Part shown: in pieces, positions 9,637-17,108 of the stretch
Layout: each line of letters begins with the position of its first letter
Numbering within the stretch: position 1 is the stretch's first letter
DNA from: Chrysophaeum taylorii
Lineage: Eukaryota; Sar; Pelagophyceae; Pelagomonadales; Pelagomonadaceae
NCBI GenBank assembly: GCA_029834535.1
Contig: JAQMWT010000040.1
Coordinates: 248,001-312,000 of the forward strand
DNA length: 64,000 bases
Reading direction: 5' to 3'
Translations under genes and position numbers: made by a program
Notes under the pieces: generated by a model
Told to the model about the DNA's origin: nothing
What the model saw: the letters and a program-made list of their open reading frames with translations, nothing else
Databases searched by the model: none

Positions 9637-10487
9637 ATGGGAGACGCCGAGGACTCATCAATTCTCGAACGCGGCGAAGCGTCTGGCGATGGCTCGAGCC
9701 CTGGGTCCTCGCCGACCTCGCCGTCGGCGCCAGCGTCGGCCTTCGTCCGGAGGGATATGCGCGTCAGCAACGGAAGCGGAAGCGTCAGGAGCGACTCGAA
9801 GCGCGTCGTGCGGGGGGGATCCCCCGTGACACCCACCAAGGGCGCCATCTCGCCCGGGAGGTCGAAGAACGAGCCCCTATGCCTCCAGTGGCCATCGCGC
9901 GAAGAGTATTCGTGCTGCGGCCTCGTGCGCGTCCGTCGAGTCGGGATGCTGTACGTCGTATCCGAATGGACGCGGTCCGACGGGCGCAAGGCCCGACTCT
10001 ACCTCGGACCCTACTGGCACTTCCTCCTCATGACCCTAGCTCTCCTTACCTGCATCGCATCCTTTGTCTACGGTCGCGTCGTCCCCGACGACTGGACCGT
10101 CGTGCGCGTCGTCGGACTCACCCTCACCGTCCTCTCCTTCGTCTCCCTCGCCTGCACCTCGCTCTCCGACCCGGGCATCTTTCCGCGCTACTTCAAGCGC
10201 CTCGAGGCCAACTGGACCTACTCGGAGTATGCTCACTCCTTCCGACCACCCGGCACCATCTTTTGCCAAGAGTGCCAGGTTCTCATCGAAGAGTACAATC
10301 ACTTTTGCCCCTGGTCTGGCACGGCCATAGGCAAGGGCAACGAGGTGCGGCGCTTTTCTATTTCAACACACCCACTTCGTCTTTATTGATTCTTCTTCAG
10401 GCCTGCTTCCAAGTCTTTTTGACTTCGCTCGTCGCGTCCCTCGTCTACGACGTCGTCATCATCGGCCTCGCGCTGCATCAAACCTAA
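9637..10487 (+). CDS. Degenerate DHHC-type palmitoyltransferase-like membrane protein
   Basis: Two exons, 9637-10344 and 10401-10487, joined across a 56-bp intron (GTGCGG...TTCAG) give 264 residues. Layout: a polar N-terminus, TM1 (HFLLMTLALLTCIASFVYG), TM2 (VVGLTLTVLSFVSLACTSL), the DPGIFPR motif typical of DHHC proteins, a short Cys domain, then one last TM. The Cys domain reads FRPPGTIFCQEC then NHFCPWSGTAIGKGN. Compared with the usual CxxC-RPP-HCxxCxxC-DHHC pattern, the first CxxC, the HC histidine and one further Cys are missing, and DHHC has become NHFC, although the catalytic Cys remains. The protein stops soon after TM3; the family usually has four TMs. It may be an inactive or specialised relative, or a further exon was missed. 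Confidence 0.75.
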
Positions 10488-10585
10488 CGACGACGACGAC
10501 GACGACGACTTTTGTTGGACTTCGGAAGTATCGATCAGAGGATGTGCAACAGCGCGGTATCGTGGTGGACGACGCCGGCGACTCA

Positions 10586-10589
10586 ATAT

Positions 10590-10620
<31 letters not shown>

Positions 10621-10804
10621 TTCATTCATCATCATCCGGACGGACGTACGCGGGGACGTCAAGGAGAGAAGAAGACGCCTGGCTCCCTCTCTATCTCCAG
10701 CCAGATCCGCACTTATAATAATAATAATAATAATAATAATACTTCACTCTCGCCGCCGCCGCCGCCGCCACGTCTTAGTATGATGATAGATAGATAGATA
10801 GATA
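10586..10804. repeat. Cluster of microsatellites
   Basis: A (TATT)n tract at ~10586-10623, an (AAT)n tract at ~10713-10740, a (CCG)n tract at ~10752-10768 and a (GATA)n tract at ~10788-10804 fill the gap between the DHHC-like gene and the tail of CDC27. No gene is seen here. Confidence 0.9.
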
Positions 10805-10875
10805 GGGGAAAAAAACGCACGCACAATTTTGAATTGTCTGTCGTAGAAGCTTCTCGGCACTAGAATTTCTCGGCA

Positions 10876-13326
10876 CTAGAATTTCTCGTCTTCGTCTATG
10901 TCGGGTTCTTCGAGCCTGTCGATGGCGGACTTGATAAGATTGTTGTCTTTCGGCTCGAGGTCGAGGGCAAAAGTAAAGTGCATCATCGCATCTTCCAGCT
11001 TCCCGAGTCTCTTGCAGATTTTCCCCATGAGAAAGTGGACCGAGGCCTCTCGCGGGGCGTGGTCGCAGACAGCCTTGAGCTCCTCGAGGGCCTGGTCGTA
11101 CCTGTCCATGGACATGAGGACGTTGGCGCACTGGAATCTCGCTTGCGGATTCTTTGGCTCCATGGCGGCCGCGCGTTCGAGATGGGCCAGAGCGTCGTCG
11201 CATTTTTTGTTCGCGTGGAGCGTCATGCCGAGGTAGCAGTTTCCCTGAATGAGGGGGACCGAGGTCCTGTCCTTGAAAACTCTTCGCGCAACAACAAAGC
11301 CGTGATCCATAGTAGCGCACCACGTTCTTCCGGAATAATTAAGAACTTGGCGGACGCGAGTCGCGCCGAGCTCGGGGGTGGCGTGATCGTCGTAGGAAAC
11401 GCACCACGTGGTGCCGTCGTCCAAGAGGGTTGAGTGCGCCGCGTAGCCTGCGTTAAAGAGCTGGAGACACAGCTCGTCGCGTCGACGCGGCGTCGACGCG
11501 AACAATTTTCGGTTTTTCGATCCTCCGACGCGGACGCGACGTCGGCCGTTTTTTGGAGCGCACGCCAGCATCGTGATGGACTCTTGTCCGAGAAGATCGA
11601 TCGCTTTTAGTTTTTTGAAGGAAGCGTCGTCTTTTCGCCGCGCGTACATCTCGTGTTCCGGCGTCACGAGAAGCGAGACGGAAGAACTGTCGTCGTCGAA
11701 CTCGATCATCCGCGTCTTCTTCTTCTTCGAGTTGACGACGACGGCCCGCGGACGCGCGTAGAGAATGTGCTGGGTTTTTGGATCGTAGGTCGCGAACAAC
11801 AAGTCGTCCTCTTTCTCGCGACGACGACGACGAGCAATAACCTCGTCCAAAAAGAGAAAGCCTCGATTCGTCAGGAGTTGGTGGTCCTCGGAAAAGCAGT
11901 GCAAGACCGAGGACTGGGGGTTGAGGGCGAGGGCGCGTTCGAAGTGGTATTCGGCGAGTTCGTACTTTTCCTGGCGATAGTATATGGCCCCCAATCCGTA
12001 CCAGGCGTTGTAGTGTCTGTCGTCGACGCGCATCGCGTGGCGGTACATGGCGACCGCTTTCTCGAAGTCCTCGTTCGCGACGTACTCGTGGCCGCAGAGG
12101 GTGTAGGCGTAGGCGAAGCGCGGGTCGACGGCGATCGCGCGCTGGAAGCACCGAATGGCGCTGTCGTGCTCCTTCTGGAGGCTCAGACAGTTGCCGGCGG
12201 CGCACCACGGTTCGGGGGCTCGCGGGTCGAAGTCCACGCAGCGTCGAGCCAGATAACAGAGGTCGACGTCGTCCTTGAGGTGCCAGAGGGCCGTCGAGAG
12301 GAGCTCGAGGCCCTGCATGCGGTGGGGTTCGGCCCTTTCCATCCGCCGAAAGGCGGCGACGGCCGCGTCGTAGTCCGCGCTCTCCAAGTGCGCGCGCCCG
12401 ACCGCGTTCAACACCCAGCCCGTCTCGAAATGCCTCGCCGGGACGGCGTGGAGCGCGCGGAGGGCGTCGTCGCAGCGATTTCGGGACATGGCTTCCCGCG
12501 CGACGGCGAGCCGTCGAAGCACGACCAGGAGGTTCTTCGCGAGGTCGTCGAGAAGTGCGACGCGACGTTGAATCTTCGACGGCGGCTTCTCGACCGAGCT
12601 CTCGTCCGAGCGAACGACGTTAGTATTCGTATTATTATTATTTATATTATTATACGACGGCGACGCTACCACCACCTTGGTCGGCGGGGACTCGTCGGCC
12701 ACCGAGTCGAAGCACATGGCACGCGCGACCGACTCGACCGGCGTGTCGAACAGTTTTTTTGGCGCCGCCGCCGCCGGTTCCTCGTCACCTTCAAACCAAG
12801 AGCCGTTGTTCGCGACGGCGCCGTCGTCGTCGACCGCGCCCCCCCCAAAAAAAGCGTCGACGTCCACCGCGGCCCCCAAAGAGCACAACGCCTCGAACGA
12901 CACCCACATGAGCGGGTCCTCGCGGAGACTCAGCTTGAAGTACTCGATCGCGTGCTCGCGCCGGTGCGTGCGCTGGCACGCGACCCCGAGCGCGTAGAGC
13001 CCGGCGGCGCCGTGCGGCACGTGCTCGACCACCTCGGGACCCGCGGTCCGGAGGTGCCGGTCGGGCAGGAGCGCGGCCTCGGCCTCGTGGGGCTTTTCCA
13101 GCTTTATGCACGCAACGGCCAAAAGGTACCTGCCGTGGGGGGTCGTCGCGCTGCCCTGAAGTATCGAATACGCGCGCTTTGGCGCGCCCTGTCGCAGGTA
13201 GCACGCGGCCACCGCCTCGAGGGACTCGGCGCTCCGGAGCTCCGCGTGGGCGCGCTCGCACACAAAGGTCGCGTTCGTCTGCAAAAACAAGGCGTCGTAT
13301 CGCTCGAACAGACTTCTTCCCGCCAT
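10876..13326 (-). CDS. CDC27: Anaphase-promoting complex subunit APC3/CDC27 interrupted by an in-frame intein
   Basis: APC3 is a TPR scaffold subunit of the APC/C ubiquitin ligase and binds the IR tails of CDC20/CDH1 and APC10. The 816-residue reading frame is 596 residues of APC3 plus a 220-residue insert (residues 477-696). Host features: the N-terminal TPR block (ERAHAELRSAESLEAVAACY), a loop with Asn runs (~225-237), and the C-terminal TPR superhelix with NAWYGLGAIYYRQEKYELAE and HFERALALNPQSSVLH. After the insert the host resumes with CYLGMTLHANKKCDDAL. In other eukaryotes these two parts are contiguous (NPQSSVL-x-C-x-xG), so the host sequence is uninterrupted apart from the insert. No stop or splice signal flanks the insert. 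The long plus-strand frame here is an antisense shadow. A repeat copy ends 27 bp upstream of the ATG. Confidence 0.95.
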   Translation of the reverse strand: MAGRSLFERYDALFLQTNATFVCERAHAELRSAESLEAVAACYLRQGAPKRAYSILQGSATTPHGRYLLAVACIKLEKPHEAEAALLPDRHLRTAGPEVVEHVPHGAAGLYALGVACQRTHRREHAIEYFKLSLREDPLMWVSFEALCSLGAAVDVDAFFGGGAVDDDGAVANNGSWFEGDEEPAAAAPKKLFDTPVESVARAMCFDSVADESPPTKVVVASPSYNNINNNNTNTNVVRSDESSVEKPPSKIQRRVALLDDLAKNLLVVLRRLAVAREAMSRNRCDDALRALHAVPARHFETGWVLNAVGRAHLESADYDAAVAAFRRMERAEPHRMQGLELLSTALWHLKDDVDLCYLARRCVDFDPRAPEPWCAAGNCLSLQKEHDSAIRCFQRAIAVDPRFAYAYTLCGHEYVANEDFEKAVAMYRHAMRVDDRHYNAWYGLGAIYYRQEKYELAEYHFERALALNPQSSVLHCFSEDHQLLTNRGFLFLDEVIARRRRREKEDDLLFATYDPKTQHILYARPRAVVVNSKKKKTRMIEFDDDSSSVSLLVTPEHEMYARRKDDASFKKLKAIDLLGQESITMLACAPKNGRRRVRVGGSKNRKLFASTPRRRDELCLQLFNAGYAAHSTLLDDGTTWCVSYDDHATPELGATRVRQVLNYSGRTWCATMDHGFVVARRVFKDRTSVPLIQGNCYLGMTLHANKKCDDALAHLERAAAMEPKNPQARFQCANVLMSMDRYDQALEELKAVCDHAPREASVHFLMGKICKRLGKLEDAMMHFTFALDLEPKDNNLIKSAIDRLEEPDIDEDEKF
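11239..11898 (-). mobile_element. Intein (Hint domain, mini-intein size) inside APC3/CDC27
   Basis: The insert is exactly 220 codons. Block A starts with Cys1: CFSEDHQLLTNRGFLFLDEV. Block B is LLVTPEHEMYARR, with the TxxH pair (T555, H558 of the precursor). Block F is TWCATMDHGFVVARR. Block G is VPLIQGN followed by host Cys697 as the +1 nucleophile. So Cys1, the block B Thr/His, the terminal Asn and the +1 Cys are all present; the penultimate residue is Gly rather than the usual His. The ~100 residues between B and F hold no clear LAGLIDADG motif. A stretch around 616-648 (RDELCLQLFNAGYAAHSTLL) could be a relic of an endonuclease subdomain. The inserted DNA begins TGC TTT and has no GT/AG borders. 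Active protein splicing is inferred, not shown. Confidence 0.9.
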
Positions 13327-13353
13327 CGTCGTCTTGTCTTGTTATTATTTATT

Positions 13354-14374
13354 ACAAGTGCAGGCCAGTAAGTTCACCTAGTCCCAATCTCTAACCCCAG
13401 TAAGTTCACCTGGTCCCAGTTTCGTATAAGTTCACCTGGTCAGTAAGTTCACCTAGCTCACAGCAACTCCTTTGAGCTCGTCGCTCTCGCCTCCGCCAAT
13501 CTAAGCTGCTTTGATCCGCACGCGCCGCCAACCTTTGAGTTTACTCTAAAAACCCCAGTAAGTTCACTTGGTCCCAGTAAGTTCACCTGGTCGCTATATT
13601 CACCTATCCCAATCTCAAACCCCAGTTAGTTCACCTGGTCCCAGTAAGTTCACCTACAGTGCGCGTGTAGACGCCGGGAGGGGGCTTATCGGTATTGCGG
13701 AGCACGTGTGAGGTAGGGTGGAGTCGTCGACTCAGAAGAGCATATTCTCGGGGTTGCCGATCGACAGAGAGCCACGTAGAGCTGGACGTGACAGAAGACG
13801 GGCTTGTGGGCAAGAGGACGCCGACCTCGCGGGGCGTCTGGCCCTGGCTCTTGGTGATCGTTTGGCGTCGGCGGGCCTTACGGGATACAGGTTGGAGGAG
13901 CCTCGGTGACAACGACACGATCGATCATGTATCTGGTACCGTTGCAGTGGCCGTGCGACGGGTCGAGGTTGCGAAGACTTTAAGCTCGCGATCAAAGTCA
14001 GCATGCCGTTGGTTGTCAGGGAGTTCAAAACTCGACTGTAAAGAGCGAGGCGTCGGCTTCCGACCCAACCTAGTCGGCCGAAAAGAACTCCGACGCCTCG
14101 TCTTCGGGAAAAAAAGGCCGCGGTCATGCGCGCGTTGTCAGCATCGACAACATCGTTTCGACGGGGCGTGAGAATGGCGCGCTGAAAGAGCCGCCGCGGG
14201 TCGTGGAAATAGTCTGCGAGGTCGCCGTAGACGGCTTGGAGGATCACTGTCTGGCTCTCGCTTCTACCTGATCCTTACTCTCGCGCCAACCTGATCCTTA
14301 CCCTAAATCGAGGGACAAACAGACAGACAAACAAACAGACAGACAGACAAACATCTGTCGATTAGTAGTTAGGA
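13354..14374 (-). mobile_element. 1.02-kb repeat unit (copy A) with Helitron/Pif1-type helicase tail
   Basis: Copy A is collinear, in reverse orientation, with the interrupted copy B at 49107-55944. Shared ends read TCCTAACTACTAATCGACAG on one side and GGCCTGCACTTGT on the other. Inside are a TGTC/TGTT tetranucleotide tract (14310-14355), a decayed helicase C-terminus, and a 3' zone with several short copies of AGTAAGTTCACCTGGTCCC (13370-13665). The unit fills almost all of the space between CDC27 (27 bp from its ATG) and the ascorbate peroxidase gene (75 bp from its ATG), so both genes may use promoter sequence from it. Whether the unit is itself a non-autonomous Helitron is inference. Confidence 0.8.
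13690..14250 (-). pseudogene. Decayed C-terminal part of a Helitron/Pif1-like helicase (copy A)
   Basis: Pieces of the helicase C-terminus appear in order but in shifting frames on the minus strand: VYGDLADYFHDPRRLFQRAI, TPRRNDVVDADNARMTAAF, then LRNLDPSHGHCNGTRYMIDR, then KSQGQTPREVGVLLP, then a VQLYVALRRS block equal to the motif VI region. These match the Helitron Rep/Hel helicase tail, which usually reads NKSQGQT and LYVALSR. Several frameshifts and stops mean it cannot be translated as one protein. Confidence 0.75.
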
Positions 14375-14449
14375 AGATAAGATTACTTCCGGCTCTCCAC
14401 CAACACACTGCTTGCTTTGGTTGGTTCTAGTAGCAGCAGCAGTTGCACC

Positions 14450-15325
14450 ATGAATTTTCTTTTTCAGATTTCGGCGGCGATGGCCTTCGCGCCGCGCGCC
14501 AAACGCACGGTCGCGCCGCGCGTGTCGATGACGCTCACCTACGACACCCTCGTCTCGGACCTCACGAGTCTCGTCCAAGACAAGAACTGCGGCCCGATCC
14601 TCATCCGCCTCAGCTGGCACGACGCCGGGGTTTACAGCGAGGGCAAGGGGGGATGCCCGAACGCGGCGATGCGCTTCACCGACGGGGGAGAAGGCGCCTT
14701 TGGCGCCAACGCGGGCCTCCCCACCGTGGCCCTCGATCTCCTCAAACCCATCGCCGATAAATACGAAGGCCTCGTCGCCAACGCCGACCTCTGGGCCCTC
14801 GCGGCTAACGTCGCGATCGAGGTCATGGGAGGACCCAAGATACCGACACGCTTCGGCCGCGAAGACGCAACCTCGAGCGCCGACGGCGTCGACTCGCAAG
14901 TCGGGCGGCTTCCCGACGGCGACAAGGGCGTCGACCACCTCGAGGACATCTTCTACCCCAAGGGCTTCGACGACAAGGACATCGTCGCCTTGAGCGGTGC
15001 CCACAGCGTCGGCAGCTGCCACCTCGACCGATCGGGCTTCGACGGACCCTGGACCGACGAACCCTTAAAGTTCGACAACGCCTACTTCGCCGACATGCTT
15101 AACAAGGACTATTCCGAGGAAACCACCTCCGCGGGAAACCCCCAGTTCAGAAACAAGGACTCGGGCACCATGATGCTCATCTCGGACCTCGCCCTCCTCG
15201 AACCCCCCTACCGAGAGTACGTCGAAAAATACGCTTCCGACCAGGACGCCTTCTTCGAGGACTACGCCGCCGCCTGGGTCAAGCTCCAGGAACTCGGCTG
15301 CGACGGTCTTCGGGACACCTTGTAG
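14450..15325 (+). CDS. Plastid-targeted ascorbate peroxidase-type heme peroxidase (class I)
   Basis: The 291-residue enzyme reduces H2O2, usually with ascorbate. The distal heme site reads LIRLSWHDAG (Arg, Trp, His at about residues 53-58). The proximal heme site reads ALSGAHSVGSCH, with the axial His at ~183. FDNAYFADMLNKDY and the YVEKYASDQDAFFEDYAAAW tail are standard for the class. The N-terminus MNFLFQISAAMAFAPR is a short signal peptide ending in an AFAP motif and followed by a basic stretch, as in heterokont bipartite plastid presequences. The start ATG lies just before a pyrimidine-rich TTTTCTTTTTCAG, so an upstream signal-peptide exon is also possible. Confidence 0.9.
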   Translation: MNFLFQISAAMAFAPRAKRTVAPRVSMTLTYDTLVSDLTSLVQDKNCGPILIRLSWHDAGVYSEGKGGCPNAAMRFTDGGEGAFGANAGLPTVALDLLKPIADKYEGLVANADLWALAANVAIEVMGGPKIPTRFGREDATSSADGVDSQVGRLPDGDKGVDHLEDIFYPKGFDDKDIVALSGAHSVGSCHLDRSGFDGPWTDEPLKFDNAYFADMLNKDYSEETTSAGNPQFRNKDSGTMMLISDLALLEPPYREYVEKYASDQDAFFEDYAAAWVKLQELGCDGLRDTL

Positions 15326-15549
15326 AATCCCCCCCCCCCCCCCTTCGCCGCGAATCTTTCATTCCGTCTTACGGCTAGCTTCTTGGTCGGCGTCTCCTCC
15401 GTGCCCGCTCGGATGAGGACACCACCGGTAAACATGAGCTCTCGGTCGCGCCGCACCTTCTAAATACTAAACTCGAACTGGTGGCGCAAATAGTGATAAT
15501 CACATTTGTCTCTTTGTTCAGCTCCACGGCCGTCGAGTTACGTTGCTCG

Positions 15550-17060
15550 ACGCATGCGACCCGCACTCCCTCCTCGATTTAAGCTTGCGCGAGTGTACGG
15601 CGGCCCACCAAGTCCTCCCGCACCTCGCTGACCGCCGAAACTCGGCGGCGGGCACCGTGATGGTCTCGCGATTCTCCCCGAATACCTATCTACCCCAGCT
15701 CTCCCCTTCGCTACTGGGCGCCAATTCTTTCCGAGCCGGGCAGGAGGCGCCACCTCTACTATATCTCCGGCTATCAGGCTTTTGAGGATACGTGGGCTGG
15801 GCTCCGCACCGAGTTTCGTGAGCCGAAATAGCCTCCCGCGGCGGCACTGGCTCCCGGGACCCCGCGAAAGCCCAGCTCGTCGACGCCGCCCTCGCCCGCA
15901 AGTTCGTCTCCATTGGCGTCCTCCTCGACCCGGCCGCTTCTGCCCCCATATGCTCGTGCCCAAGCTCCAGCGTGCCCACGCCAATCAGCGCAAGGGGGAA
16001 TAGGCCACTGCCCGACAGGCGACCTCGCTCTCGATCGACCATATGTCTGTTGGGTCGCGGCGTTTTCGTGAGATCGCGTATCCACCAAGTTCACCAGCCT
16101 GTCGCTTTCCGCTGATCAAAAGCAGCTGGACTTAGGTGGCTGACCATTACATCGGCCTTCGTAGGTCTCGTAGGTACCCGCATTCCTTGCACAGCTCGAC
16201 ACGCACGGTCGCCTCCTCGCCGCATCGTTAATCGCATCGGGCTCTTTGCGGACAGAACGACATGCTCTACCGTATCTCAACCATCCTCCACAAGATCCGT
16301 GGTCTTGGTATCTTTGCCGACGTGGTCGCTCCTGTCGCCGCTCGAGACTCGATGGATGGTACGGTGGCAAGCTCGCTTGGCGCCATGACGTGCCCGAAGT
16401 CCTTGCCACGCTTGACCGCGAGCACCTCTACGACGTCAAGACGCTTGCTTGGTGGAATGTGCATAAAGCCGGAGCCCTTTACAACAACGATCCGTTCAAC
16501 AAGCGCGCCGCCGCGCAAGTCCCGTGCTCGCACCACGCTTGCGACACCGATGAGACCCTCGCACGCGCCTCCACCCGATCTCCTGTGCCCGGTTTAGCAG
16601 CGCTCGCGCAGCTCCGGTACAGTCCACGTTCTCGGAGCCTTCGACTACGCCAGCAAAGCGTGCAACAAGCTCGCGTACATCAGCGCGACGTGGATCGCCG
16701 ATCGGACGTGAGTGGACAGCGGCGGTACCAACGTCACCAAGGAAACGGCAGCCCAGCTCCGCGCCGCACCTACCGCGAGTGGGTTCTCGCAGCTGCCTTG
16801 CGCCCGGCTCGCTGCGCCGTCACCGCCCTCATTCACGTTCCCCCTCGGGCAGCCCAACCCAGGCCGCCCTCGCTGGCAGCAGGACCCTTCACTCCGTGGC
16901 GCGTATGTCCGGCAGCAGGGCGATCACGCTCTGCAAGCTGGCCCTCTCGTCTCATTGCCTCCCCTCCGACGCGGCGGCGACTCCGGCTAGCCCGCAAGGG
17001 GTGCAAGGCCCTCCTGGTGTCCGCGCCACCCTCTCGCTCACTACGGCACTCTGCGCTTCC
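15550..17060 (+). mobile_element. Remnant of a LINE-like retroelement, coding strand plus
   Basis: The 1.8 kb between the peroxidase and RBM34 genes holds broken frames from one element. A Cys/His stretch near 16520-16580 (PCSHHACDTDETL) resembles the zinc-binding segment after a reverse transcriptase. Near 16640-16830 one can read GAFDYASKACNKLAYISATW, SGGTNVTKETAAQLR and YREWVLAAALRPARCAVTAL. The same protein block, with many substitutions, is encoded on the minus strand at 45570-46000 and 49280-49626. I see no intact reverse transcriptase. The family is inferred from the 5'-truncated, tail-anchored copies elsewhere. Confidence 0.55.
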
Positions 17061-17108
17061 GCACTCCCTCAAGAGCAGATGCACGATTCGCCAAGGGTTA
17101 AGGTAATA

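Noticed and set aside
11239-11898. Reading the CDC27 insert as a retained spliceosomal intron
   Set aside because: Its borders are TGC...AAC rather than GT...AG, it has no stop in 220 codons, it is ten times longer than other introns here, and it encodes ordered Hint blocks.
11653-13371. 572-codon open frame on the plus strand
   Set aside because: It is antisense to CDC27, whose minus-strand translation matches APC3 and a Hint domain throughout. The frame is open because of GC-rich codon bias and has no family similarity.
13370-13665. Possible CRISPR-like array
   Set aside because: The repeats are irregular in length and spacing, there are no unique spacers of fixed size and no cas genes, and the DNA is eukaryotic.
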